This document shows, piece by piece, positions 43,988 to 51,937 of a stretch of 64,000 nt of DNA; position 1 is the first letter of the stretch; each line of letters opens with the position of its first letter. Below the pieces are notes generated by a model. The model searched no databases and had not been told where the DNA came from. It saw nothing but the letters and a program-made list of their open reading frames with translations. A program made the position numbers and the translations under genes. The DNA comes from Desulfuromonadales bacterium (lineage in GTDB: Bacteria > Desulfobacterota > Desulfuromonadia > Desulfuromonadales > JAGXHI01), in contig JAGXHI010000056.1 of the NCBI GenBank assembly GCA_024636295.1, positions 62,001-126,000 on the forward strand, written 5' to 3'.

Positions 43988-45151
43988 TTACCAGGTATGT
44001 TTCAGATCATTGAGGATCCTGTTGAAGTCCGCCTCGACCGTCTCGAGAATATCCTGTACGTAGAATCGGTTGTGTACCCCATCCGTTCCGTCACTCTTCA
44101 CGAATTTCAAATTGGCCAGAGCGGTTCTGTAAATCTCCCAGCCATTTTTTGTATCCCGCCGTACCTCATCCGCCTTTTTCAGGGCGTTTTCTGTTTCGGC
44201 CCGAAGAGCATGCATCCTCTCAAGTTGATTCCGAGTCTCGCTGCCCCATTCCTGATAAATTTCCCTGTAGGCTGCCTCATGACAATCGGTGCAGTTTGAC
44301 GCACTTGGGCGGTAGACGCCGCTCGCGACGCCGGTGTGGCACATCTCGCAGGAGATATCGGCTCCATACATAAGACTCGTCTCGCCGGCAACTCCTTGGG
44401 CGCCCTGGCCGATATTCATATCGAGTTGAACCTGGTGACATACGGTGCAGTCAGCGATCTGTGGCGCGGAAGTTTCGGCAAAATTGGAGTGGCAGGTGAT
44501 GCACTGGTTCATCCGCTCCGTCTTGCTTTTCGGTTGGTGAACGACACCAAAATGACAGTCACGACAGGTCAGGTCAAAAGATTCCATGTGGAAAGCATGG
44601 TCAAAATGTGTGCCGCCGACCTGAGTTTCGCTGAGGATATCCGGAAGACCCTTGCGCTGGCGAAAGTCAGGGTTTTCCACGTGATCCAGCAAGCGCATTT
44701 CAACGATTTCCAGCGGGCCCCTGTGGTTTTCTCTGTATTTCTGATTTTCCGAATCCGAGTGGCAGAACAGGCACTGCTCCATGGGAACAAGATCGGCATC
44801 GGGGTTCGAAAGAATCGCCATTTTTTCTTCCTTGGAGATGGTGAACTGCATGTAGAGGTCCTTAAGCCCTCCCATCTTGGCTTTGGCATACCCAAGGGGG
44901 CCCGGACGACCGTGGCAGTCCAGGCAGGAGACACCGGCTGCCGCATGCCCGGAATGCTCCCAGGAGTCCACTTCCGCCAGTGGGCCGAAACCATGACCGG
45001 GATGGCACATGGCGCAGAACTCCGGTTCGGACGTCATGTGGAGAATTTCGATATTTACAAGAGCCATAACGCTCAGGCTGAGTACGGCGAGTACCGTTAC
45101 GAGCAGCACGTGTTGCGTGCACCAAATCCAGAATCTCTTTACAAGAGCCAT
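43988..45151 (-). CDS. Membrane-anchored octaheme cytochrome c
   Basis: A 387-aa protein with a single N-terminal membrane helix (about residues 15-34) and eight CXXCH sites: CAMCH, CLDCH, CLFCH, CRDCH, CITCH, CTVCH, CEMCH and CTDCH. The first haem region (MTSEPEFCAMCHPGHGFGP) follows a NapC/NrfH-like anchor. The C-terminal 90 residues lack haems and are helical. It is divergent from the NrfD-like gene and probably belongs to the same electron-transfer system. The ribosome site is weak (AAAGG 11 nt upstream). Confidence 0.85.
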   Translation of the reverse strand: MALVKRFWIWCTQHVLLVTVLAVLSLSVMALVNIEILHMTSEPEFCAMCHPGHGFGPLAEVDSWEHSGHAAAGVSCLDCHGRPGPLGYAKAKMGGLKDLYMQFTISKEEKMAILSNPDADLVPMEQCLFCHSDSENQKYRENHRGPLEIVEMRLLDHVENPDFRQRKGLPDILSETQVGGTHFDHAFHMESFDLTCRDCHFGVVHQPKSKTERMNQCITCHSNFAETSAPQIADCTVCHQVQLDMNIGQGAQGVAGETSLMYGADISCEMCHTGVASGVYRPSASNCTDCHEAAYREIYQEWGSETRNQLERMHALRAETENALKKADEVRRDTKNGWEIYRTALANLKFVKSDGTDGVHNRFYVQDILETVEADFNRILNDLKHTW

Positions 45152-45579
45152 GAAAGCACCAGCCTTTAGCTAATCGGGTTTTTTATGCGGGTAAATTCCA
45201 GGGGGGAAAAGCAAAACGCCGCAAAAATATCAAGGTAGGTTTTGAAATGCAACATGGATGTTTTAATTGCAACATCAAGAGACCTGTTGGTGGGAAAATA
45301 GCGCCATGGCCGATATGCCGGATACCTTACAGTTGGAATTGTAAAAAAGTTGAAAAATAATGTTGCACGTCGATATTTCCTGTGGTAAATGTATGCTGCA
45401 CTTGCAACAAGGGATGACGGTTTTCCTCCGGTGATGCCGAAGCCGCTTAGAAACGCCCCGCTTCCGGGCGGATGGCAGCGCTGGAAAAGGAAAGGAAAAG
45501 GAGGGAGTCTTCGCGCCGATGACCGGTGCAAGGGCCCGATCCGGAGTCAGGATAAAACCGCATAGAGGAAGGTGACATT
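45152..45579. other. Divergent control region between octaheme and NrfD-like genes
   Basis: 428 nt with no gene seen. Two direct TGCAACAT copies 20 bp apart (45248-45255, 45268-45275), a TTGCA half-site near 45364 and motif site B (45381-45408) lie here. An AGGAAGGTG ribosome site ends the region. Confidence 0.55.
45381..45408 (+). promoter_or_regulatory. Shared bipartite motif, site B
   Basis: TGTGGT (45381-45386), 8 bp, GCTGCA-CT-TGCAAC (45395-45408), one mismatch from a perfect inverted repeat. The whole 28-bp window is closely similar to site A, including the TAA after TGTGG. Confidence 0.6.
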
Positions 45580-46794
45580 ATGGACGCAACAAGAAAGCTG
45601 ACCCTCAACGACATCGAAAGCGAAATTACCGGACGGCTGCTTTCGGCGGGAAAAGGTTATTATCTGGCCGTGCTTCTATCCGCGCTGATGGTGGTGGCAG
45701 CGGTGGCGGCAGGGCTGCACGCGATGGTGGTGGGACACGACCACACCTATAATCTGACACGGGAGATCCCCTGGGGTATCCTGATCGCAACGTATGTTTT
45801 CTTTGTGGTCACCTCCACGGGTTTGTGCCTGGTGTCCTCCATCGGGCATGTGTTCGGAATCGAATCGATGATGCCGATTGCCAAGAGATCGGTTTTTCTT
45901 TCCATCGCTACCATTCTGGCCGGCTTTTTCGTCATCGCCTTTGAAATCAAGATGCCCTGGCGGATGGCCGTCTACAACATCATTTCCCCCAATATCACGT
46001 CCAATATCTGGTGGATGGGGACTTTGTACGGTCTCTACCTTGTACTTATGATGTTCGAGTTTCTCTTTCTAAATCTGAACAAGCACCGCCTGGCGGTGGG
46101 CTGCGGATTCAGCGGCGCCATTGCGGGAATCGCAGCGCACAGCAACCTGGGAGCGGTTTTCGGATTGTTGATGGGTCGCGAATTCTGGCACGGCCCCTAC
46201 ATGTCCATCTATTTCATCGCTTCAGCCATGATGACCGGCACGGCGGTGATCTTCCTCTTCCACTACCTTGCATACAAGATCAATGACGAGCCCATGGAAT
46301 CCAGGATGGTGGAATCTCTGAACGTCACGCGCAAACTGGGGATTATGCTGATCTGCGTCATAATGTTCTTTACCGTATGGAAGATGACGGCCGGCATCGC
46401 CGGTCAGCCTGGGGGGAAATATGAAGCAGTCATGGCGCTGGTCAAAGGCCCCTATGCCGTGAACTTCTGGCTATTCGAAGTCGGCTTCGGTCTGGTTTTT
46501 CCCCTGGTGCTTTTTTATCTCTCCAAAGGGAAAAACATGTTCATGATGTTCGCCGGCTCCGCCATGATGATCATCGGGATTTTCATCATGCGCTATGATC
46601 TGGTGCTGCTGGGGCAGGTCGTTCCCGTGTTTCACGAATACGGCGTCAACGAATACAAGCATCTGCTCAGCTATTTTCCCTCGTTCCACGAAATTATCAT
46701 CACGCTTGGCGGATTCGGGGTGGCGTCCTTCCTGTTTCTGATAGGAGAGAAGCTTTTCGGTGGGCACAAGGTCGAACCGGGCCACCATCATTAA
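45580..46794 (+). CDS. NrfD-like integral membrane subunit
   Basis: A 404-aa polytopic protein with about nine to ten membrane helices, of the NrfD/PsrC superfamily that exchanges electrons between menaquinone and an Fe-S partner. TREIPWGILIATYVFFVVTS in the second helix and FEIKMPWRMAVYN are typical. The protein ends in a His-rich tail (GHHH). It begins an operon with the Fe-S protein (36 nt), the hexaheme cytochrome and the sigma54 activator. The layout (NrfD-like, NrfC-like, multiheme c) is reminiscent of Geobacter Cbc-type quinone:cytochrome complexes. Confidence 0.88.
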   Translation: MDATRKLTLNDIESEITGRLLSAGKGYYLAVLLSALMVVAAVAAGLHAMVVGHDHTYNLTREIPWGILIATYVFFVVTSTGLCLVSSIGHVFGIESMMPIAKRSVFLSIATILAGFFVIAFEIKMPWRMAVYNIISPNITSNIWWMGTLYGLYLVLMMFEFLFLNLNKHRLAVGCGFSGAIAGIAAHSNLGAVFGLLMGREFWHGPYMSIYFIASAMMTGTAVIFLFHYLAYKINDEPMESRMVESLNVTRKLGIMLICVIMFFTVWKMTAGIAGQPGGKYEAVMALVKGPYAVNFWLFEVGFGLVFPLVLFYLSKGKNMFMMFAGSAMMIIGIFIMRYDLVLLGQVVPVFHEYGVNEYKHLLSYFPSFHEIIITLGGFGVASFLFLIGEKLFGGHKVEPGHHH

Positions 46795-46830
46795 TCCGCG
46801 CTGGTCTCGAGAATCGAAGGAGAACGGAAG

Positions 46831-47586
46831 ATGAAAAGGAATAAGCCGTCCTTTAAGGAAATGAAGAACGAAGGGGTGGAAAACGTCCCAGCGGAAGAGC
46901 GCCGCGACTTTCTCAAGATGGGGCTTACGCTGACCGGAGTCTTTGCGGGAGGAACTTTGTTCTCGGCGGTCTCTTCGGTCCGGAAGGTTTACGCATCCTC
47001 CGGCGAGTTCGTCAAAAAATATCCCTACAAGCCCCATTACAGCATGATGATTCACCTCGACCGGTGTATTGACTGCGAGCGCTGTCTGTCGGCATGCAAA
47101 AGCACCAATCATGTGCCGGATTACGGATTTCGGACTGCCGTTCTGGAGAGGGAGAGACCCGATGCCGTGGGGCAGAAAAGGGAGTTCATGCCCGTTCTGT
47201 GCAATCACTGCAACGTTTCCCAGTGTACCCGGGTCTGTCCGACCCGCGCGACCTACAAGGACAAAACCAACGGCATCGTTATGATGGACAGCAGAAAATG
47301 CATCGGCTGCCTGACCTGTCAGGAGGGCTGTCCCTATAACGCCCGATACTTCAATGAAGAAAAACATGCCGTAGACAAATGCAACTTCTGCTTTGATACC
47401 CGGCTTTCAAAGGGGGAAGAACTGACGGCCTGCGCCTCGGCGTGTCCCGCCGGCGTTCGAATCTTCGGCGATCTTTCCGATCCGGATAACCGTGTCTATC
47501 GGGAAGTCCACCAGATCGAGCGAGCGGTCTGGGTGCTGCGCCCGGAAGCCGGAACCCGGCCGAACGTCTTCTACACGCGCGGCTGA
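46831..47586 (+). CDS. NrfC-like 4Fe-4S ferredoxin subunit with Tat-type signal
   Basis: A 251-aa protein. EERRDFLKMGLTLTGVFAG (about residues 23-41) is a twin-arginine signal. Four cysteine clusters follow: CIDCERCLSAC, CNHCNVSQCTRVCP, CIGCLTCQEGCP and CNFC...CASACP, giving the four-cluster pattern of NrfC/PsrB electron-transfer subunits. It should dock on the NrfD-like protein at the periplasmic face and pass electrons to the cytochrome encoded next. Confidence 0.9.
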   Translation: MKRNKPSFKEMKNEGVENVPAEERRDFLKMGLTLTGVFAGGTLFSAVSSVRKVYASSGEFVKKYPYKPHYSMMIHLDRCIDCERCLSACKSTNHVPDYGFRTAVLERERPDAVGQKREFMPVLCNHCNVSQCTRVCPTRATYKDKTNGIVMMDSRKCIGCLTCQEGCPYNARYFNEEKHAVDKCNFCFDTRLSKGEELTACASACPAGVRIFGDLSDPDNRVYREVHQIERAVWVLRPEAGTRPNVFYTRG

Positions 47587-47646
47587 ATCAAAACGGAAAC
47601 GACAAGAGGCTCCAATCGATTCACATGACTACTGGAGATGCGACCC

Positions 47647-48282
47647 ATGAAAAAGATAGTCACCCTTTCTGTTTCGATACTCACGGCGACCCTGATCTTC
47701 CAGGTGTCTGCCGCTTTAACGGACGATCAGTTCGGCGGAGGCGAGATCGCCTACAGCGCTCCGGCCAAGGGCGTTTACTTCAGCCACGAGGTTCATGTGG
47801 AATTGGGCTTCGAATGCGACAGCTGCCATGAAGGGCTGTTCGAAATGGAGACCGGCGCTGCCGTCAAAAATGGAAACTTCACCATGAACGCCATGGGGGA
47901 AGGGAGTTATTGCGGCGCCTGCCATGACGGCTCCACGGCTTTTTCTCTCGAATCAAGCTGTTCCGCCTGTCACGTGGAGGACGGAGGCGCCATACATTTC
48001 ACTGCACCCGTGGAGTCGGTCCGGTTCGGGCACCAGGAGCACGTAGAGATGGGGTTCGACTGCAGCGACTGCCACAACGGCATGTTTGAGATGAGTGCTC
48101 TGGAGGCGCAAAAGGGAGACTTCACAATGGAGGCGCTCTACCGAGGGGAATATTGCGGCGCCTGCCATGACGGATCTACCGCCTTTGCCTCGGACACACG
48201 CTGCGCCACCTGCCACATCGGAGTCAAAGGATACGATCGAGCAAAAAAACCGGCAGAGAAAAAAGCAGCGAAGCAACATTAA
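47647..48282 (+). CDS. Periplasmic hexaheme cytochrome c, two c7-type triheme repeats
   Basis: A 211-aa protein with a signal peptide (MKKIVTLSVSILTATLIFQV) and six haem sites in two similar halves: CDSCH, CGACH, CSACH and then CSDCH, CGACH, CATCH. Each half repeats the order [FG]H.[EV]HVE.GF.C, FTM..M or FTMEAL, then YCGACHDGSTAF. ATG 47647 is used, because the earlier ATG at 47638 directly abuts GGAG. It is the probable soluble electron acceptor of the NrfD/NrfC-like module. Confidence 0.87.
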   Translation: MKKIVTLSVSILTATLIFQVSAALTDDQFGGGEIAYSAPAKGVYFSHEVHVELGFECDSCHEGLFEMETGAAVKNGNFTMNAMGEGSYCGACHDGSTAFSLESSCSACHVEDGGAIHFTAPVESVRFGHQEHVEMGFDCSDCHNGMFEMSALEAQKGDFTMEALYRGEYCGACHDGSTAFASDTRCATCHIGVKGYDRAKKPAEKKAAKQH

Positions 48283-48371
48283 TCAATGGGGCTCGATTCT
48301 GTCGGAGATAACCCAAAAGACAGTCATCGCCAGAAACGGGATCGGGCCCGGGAAGTTGGGGTACAGTCGTT

Positions 48372-49760
48372 ATGCTCAAGTCCAGCAACCCTCTGAATGG
48401 TCCTTACAAGTCCGAAATGAAACATCTCGTCCCCTTTTCCCGGGACAGCCAGGACGCAATGGGAACCATTCTGAACAGTGTCGCTGACGGAGTCTTCACG
48501 GTCGATGAAAGTATGAGGATCACCTCATACAACCGTGCCGCCGAGGAGATTACGGGATTCACTTACGAAGAAGCCATAGGCCGCCCCTGTTATGACATCT
48601 TTCGCACGAACATCTGTTTTTCGGCATGCCCGGTCAAAGAAGCTCTCGAATCAGGGGGGCCGGTTATCAATCGCGAGGTGGATATCGTCTCCAAAGACAA
48701 CCGAAAAGTACCCATTTCCGTAAGCGCTTCGGTTCTTCGCAACTCCGAAGGGACTCCCATCGGCGGGGTGGAAACGTTTCGAGATCATTCCCTGATTCAC
48801 GCGCTGAAAAAGGAAATCGAAAAGAAATATACCTTCAAGGACCTTGTGAGCCGCAATCCTGCCATGAGACGCCTGTTTGATGTGATGCCGGATATTGCCG
48901 CCAGTGAGGCGACCGTTCTGCTGCGCGGCGAAAGTGGAACAGGAAAAGAGCTTTTCGCCCGGGCGATTCATGCCCTGAGTCCTCGCCGAGACGGTCCCCT
49001 TGTGGTGGTCAACTGCGGCGCCCTGCCCGAGCCACTTCTGGAGGCGGAAATTTTCGGAGCCCGGCGCGGAGCCTATACAGGGTCGGTGGAAAATCGACCG
49101 GGTCGTCTGGAGATGGCCTCGGGGGGAACCCTTTTTCTCGATGAAATCGGCGATCTGCCGCTTCCCCTGCAGGTAAAACTTTTGCGGGTTCTCGAAAATC
49201 TGGAGTATCAGGCTCTGGGGGCCCGAGATTCCCAGAAGGCGGACGTGCGTTTTCTCGCTGCTACCAATTGCGATCTGGAAGCGAAAGTCGAGGAGGGATC
49301 CTTCAGGCGTGACCTGTTCTTCCGCATCAATGTAGTGGCCCTTCAGATTCCGCCCCTTCGGGAACGGCGGGAAGACATTCCTCTGCTGATCGACATTTTT
49401 CTCGACCGATTGAACCGGACTTATGGAAAGAAGATCCGGGGAGTTTCAGCCGAGGCGCTCCAGGTTCTTCTGAGCTATGATTTCCCGGGAAATGTCCGGG
49501 AGCTGCTGAACCTTATGGAGCAGACCATCATCCTGTGCAAGGGAGGCGAAATCACACTTGAGCACCTGCCGACGGATTTTCTCGGCACGCAGAAGATTCA
49601 GGCCAAGGTCGCCTCTTCAAATAAAGAGGCGATCACAAAAAGATTCATCACTGAACTTCTGGAGCGCCATGACGGCAACCGCACAAAAGTCGCCAGGGAG
49701 CTGGGCGTGGACAGGACGACCCTGTGGCGCTGGATGAAGAAATTCGATCTCCTGTCCTGA
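48372..49760 (+). CDS. Sigma54-dependent activator with Cys-bearing PAS domain
   Basis: A 462-aa enhancer-binding protein. A PAS domain (about residues 30-140) has Cys73, Cys82 and Cys86 (GRPCYDIF, NICFSACP). The AAA+ domain follows with GESGTGKE (186-193), a GAYTGS loop (233-238) in place of GAFTGA, and GGTLFLDEIG. A Fis-type HTH ends it (TKVARELGVDRTTLWRWM). No receiver domain is present, so signal input is likely direct, by redox state or a bound ligand. It is the last gene of the NrfD-like operon and a paralogue of the protein at 56061. Confidence 0.88.
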   Translation: MLKSSNPLNGPYKSEMKHLVPFSRDSQDAMGTILNSVADGVFTVDESMRITSYNRAAEEITGFTYEEAIGRPCYDIFRTNICFSACPVKEALESGGPVINREVDIVSKDNRKVPISVSASVLRNSEGTPIGGVETFRDHSLIHALKKEIEKKYTFKDLVSRNPAMRRLFDVMPDIAASEATVLLRGESGTGKELFARAIHALSPRRDGPLVVVNCGALPEPLLEAEIFGARRGAYTGSVENRPGRLEMASGGTLFLDEIGDLPLPLQVKLLRVLENLEYQALGARDSQKADVRFLAATNCDLEAKVEEGSFRRDLFFRINVVALQIPPLRERREDIPLLIDIFLDRLNRTYGKKIRGVSAEALQVLLSYDFPGNVRELLNLMEQTIILCKGGEITLEHLPTDFLGTQKIQAKVASSNKEAITKRFITELLERHDGNRTKVARELGVDRTTLWRWMKKFDLLS

Positions 49761-50376
49761 ATCCCGTTTTTGCCGTTCTCTTTCCTCCAGACCCACTCTT
49801 TTCTTCTAAGAAAAAGATCTTCAGCCAATCTGGTCCTTTCCTGCATTCATTCTCAAAGCTCCAAAGCTCGCCTGTTCCGTCGGGATTCAGTATGCCTCCG
49901 GTACGGCTCTCCCCTTCACGCTGAATAAATTTCAGGCGAAATGGTGCTGCGACTCGATAAACACGGCGAGCCGTCCATGATTTTTTCGCCAGGCCGAAAA
50001 TTCCTCTCCTTTCCCGCAAAATAAATCGAGGGCTCTCTCCTTCCTTTTTAAAACGTTGTAATCGCAATGATCCCATCAATCTGTAAGTAACTCAATCGCA
50101 AGGACTAATCCCCCTCTCCACTGAAGACGGGAGATGATGACCGGTTTGAAAATCGCCTCTTCCCCTGAGCTTTCCTCCTAGCGTGGGAGAGGTGATGTTT
50201 CATACCCCGAGCTAATACATAACGTATTTTTAAAAAAGGTTGCATGTGCTGCAGTCCATTTGACCTGTTGCATATGTTGCATTAGTTGCATCCGCGCCAA
50301 CTGTTGCAGGGTCTATTGCAACAGTTGTAAGTACCTAAATTTTAAAGATAAAAAGCAGCTCTGCAGCATTGTTTCG

Positions 50377-50403
50377 TGTGGTGTCGATGGTTGCATTTGC
50401 AAC
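50377..50403 (+). promoter_or_regulatory. Shared bipartite motif, site C
   Basis: TGTGGT (50377-50382), 7 bp, GTTGCA-TT-TGCAAC (50390-50403), a perfect inverted repeat. It lies about 100 bp upstream of the sigma54-like element at 50502, a usual distance for enhancer-binding sites. Confidence 0.6.
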
Positions 50404-50501
50404 ATTTCAGGGGTGCATCTGTTGGCACGCGTCGGCAGTCTTTTATTGTAAGAGCTTGTATTCAAGGGCAAATATCCGGTTTCTACTGCAGCATTACGGG
50501 A

Positions 50502-50517
50502 TGGCACGAGTCTTGGA
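50502..50517 (+). promoter_or_regulatory. Sigma54-like promoter candidate
   Basis: TGGCACGAGTCTTGGA: a perfect -24 half (TGGCACG) with the correct 10-bp spacing to GG at 50515-50516, where the consensus has GC. 39 nt before the start at 50556. Confidence 0.45.
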
Positions 50518-50555
50518 ATAAAGGAAATTACAATTTGCAAGAAAAGGAGAAATGA

Positions 50556-50897
50556 ATGGGCGCGAAAACCGCACTCCCTGAAAAGATCAAAGTGGCCGTC
50601 CCGTTTTACGGATGCCTGTTCCGCCCCGGAAAGGGTATGGAGAAGATTTACTTTGTGGTGGAGGTGGAGCGGAACTCAGGGTCCTATGGGAAGGTGTCTC
50701 TTCAGATCTGGAATTCCGGGGAAGAAGGGGGTCTCGTTCATTGGTTGAGCAGGCAAAAAATTCAGGGTCTTGTGTGCAGTGATCGGCATAAGGGTTTTGA
50801 AACCGCTTTGCTCCGAAATGGTATCCGGGTCTGCTGGGGATCCGAGGGGGAGTTGGAAGAAATGATCGCCTTCTGGAATCGGGCGCAGGCGGCTTGA
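50556..50897 (+). CDS. NifX/DiNase-like protein, divergent
   Basis: A 113-aa soluble protein. KIKVAVPFYGCLFRPGKGME at the N-terminus and the later LSRQKIQGLVCSDRHKGFETAL, ending EEMIAFWNRA, follow the fold pattern of the dinitrogenase iron-molybdenum cofactor (NifX/NifB C-terminal) family, more weakly than the next gene. AAGGAGA lies 7 nt before the ATG. First gene of a tightly packed run of nine. The metal-cluster ligands of true NifX are not obvious. It might carry an Fe-S or other metal cluster for the cytochrome complex (inference). Confidence 0.55.
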   Translation: MGAKTALPEKIKVAVPFYGCLFRPGKGMEKIYFVVEVERNSGSYGKVSLQIWNSGEEGGLVHWLSRQKIQGLVCSDRHKGFETALLRNGIRVCWGSEGELEEMIAFWNRAQAA

Positions 50898-50918
50898 GTC
50901 GACTACAAAGGAGACATC

Positions 50919-51350
50919 ATGAGAGTGGCTGTCACCGCACGAGGGATGGATCCGGAGGAAGAAATCGACCAAAGATTCGGACGGGCCTACTGGATCCTGA
51001 TCAACGATGAAAAAAAGAATACATGGGAGGCCCTGGACAATGCCATCTATCGAAACAGCAGGGAAAGTGCCGGTGTCAAATGTGCGAGACGGCTGGTTGA
51101 AAGAGATGTGAAAATCCTCCTGACTGGAGAAATCGGACCCAAGGCCCTGAGGATCCTCCGGGAAGGGGGGATTCGGGTCTTCATAGGAGGCGAGGGAAGC
51201 ATAGAGGAAGTGATTGAAGCATGGCGACGGGATCTGCTGAAGGAGGCTGCAGGTGCGAACTGCACGGGAAGCCCTGATTGCCTGGTGGGAAAATTCAGAC
51301 TACGGGCGGAGGAAAGCCTTGGCTATCCCCGATTGGAAAAAACCTACTGA
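50919..51350 (+). CDS. NifX-like (dinitrogenase FeMo-cofactor family) protein
   Basis: A 143-aa protein. Residues 1-110 match the family well: MRVAVTARGMDPEEEIDQRF, then FGRAYWILI, KCARRLVERDVKILLTGEIG and LREGGIRVFIG. The last 30 residues add CTGSPDC. Such proteins bind metal-sulfur clusters. No nif genes are in the window, so the role is unlikely to be nitrogen fixation. GCAAAGGAGACATC before the ATG is a clear ribosome site; the gene follows its neighbour by 21 nt. Confidence 0.8.
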   Translation: MRVAVTARGMDPEEEIDQRFGRAYWILINDEKKNTWEALDNAIYRNSRESAGVKCARRLVERDVKILLTGEIGPKALRILREGGIRVFIGGEGSIEEVIEAWRRDLLKEAAGANCTGSPDCLVGKFRLRAEESLGYPRLEKTY

Positions 51351-51365
51351 GAAAGGATAGACGAC

Positions 51366-51509
51366 ATGAGAGCCGAAAACATCAGGACAAACCCGAATGG
51401 AAGAAAACAGTTGAACGTGATCCTGCTGGCGATGGGGGTCATGGCGGCTTCTGCAAGCGCCTGGGTCGCGTGGCCCGCTCTCATCCATCTGAGTGAAAAA
51501 TTCATTTGA
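51366..51509 (+). CDS. Small membrane protein, 47 aa (family A, copy 1)
   Basis: Begins MRAENIRTNPNGRKQLNVIL and has one membrane helix followed by WVAWPALIHLSEKFI. GAGAAAGGATAG lies upstream. Same length as the proteins at 51748 and 43495; the copy at 51748 shares MKxEN[IL], LN.IL, WVAWP.L.HL.EK and the terminal I. Function unknown. Confidence 0.7.
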   Translation: MRAENIRTNPNGRKQLNVILLAMGVMAASASAWVAWPALIHLSEKFI

Positions 51510-51544
51510 ATGGGGGACAGAACACCTATTTACGGGAGGAGATC

Positions 51545-51706
51545 ATGAAAGCGGAAAATCTGACCAGTCAACCGATGAAGGCAACCTATAAGGCAGGAGT
51601 GTACGGAACCCTCGGCTTAATTGCCATGTTCCTGGCCTTTTTCATCGCGTGGTCTTTGGCATGTCTGGGTGGCGCCTTTCTGGACCTGGTCAGTCCGTTT
51701 TTCTGA
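51545..51706 (+). CDS. Small membrane protein, 53 aa (family B, copy 1)
   Basis: ATG 51545 has GGGAGGAGATC upstream. Begins MKAENLTSQPMKATYKAG, with one long helix and the signature AWSLACLGGAFLDLVSPFF at the C-terminus. It resembles the 53-aa protein at 51938 throughout and the 74-aa protein at 41849 in the helix. Function unknown. Confidence 0.7.
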   Translation: MKAENLTSQPMKATYKAGVYGTLGLIAMFLAFFIAWSLACLGGAFLDLVSPFF

Positions 51707-51747
51707 TCCGGAAAATCCGGGTTGCCCCTTGAGACGGAAGGTGGCCC

Positions 51748-51891
51748 ATGAAACAGGAAAATCTGGTTTCAGGGAAAAGGGAGAGCAGATATCTGAATGC
51801 GATTCTCGCAATATTGGGTGCGGCAGCCGTTCTGATAGGTACCTGGGTAGCTTGGCCGGTGCTGCTGCACCTTGGAGAGAAAATCATCTAA
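51748..51891 (+). CDS. Small membrane protein, 47 aa (family A, copy 2)
   Basis: Begins MKQENLVSGKRESRYLNAIL, then a helix and WVAWPVLLHLGEKII. GACGGAAGG lies upstream. With the next gene it repeats the A-B order of 51366 and 51545, so the pair arose by tandem duplication. Confidence 0.7.
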   Translation: MKQENLVSGKRESRYLNAILAILGAAAVLIGTWVAWPVLLHLGEKII

Positions 51892-51937
51892 GAACCCTCA
51901 TTCACGGGTATACCCGCGGCAGAAAGAAAGGCACCCC

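Larger units (their letters stand above)
49761..50555. other. 795-nt gene-free control region upstream of the CbcL-like operon
   Basis: No credible gene. The first 460 nt are featureless to me. From 50239 onward the strand carries many TTGCA elements (near 50240, 50269, 50276, 50285, 50303, 50317 and 50391). Site C (50377-50403) and a sigma54-like -24/-12 candidate (50502-50517) follow. A 63-codon Cys-rich frame here is an artefact of the TTGCA repeats. Confidence 0.55.

Noticed and set aside
43393-45408. Sigma54 -24/-12 promoters at motif sites A and B themselves
   Set aside because: The GG to GC distance is 12 bp at both, not the required 10, so the TGTGGT...TTGCA pattern is better read as a protein-binding site.
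50260-50451. 63-codon Cys-rich frame in the control region upstream of the CbcL-like operon
   Set aside because: The cysteines come from the repeated TTGCA elements read in one frame; there is no ribosome site and no family resemblance.
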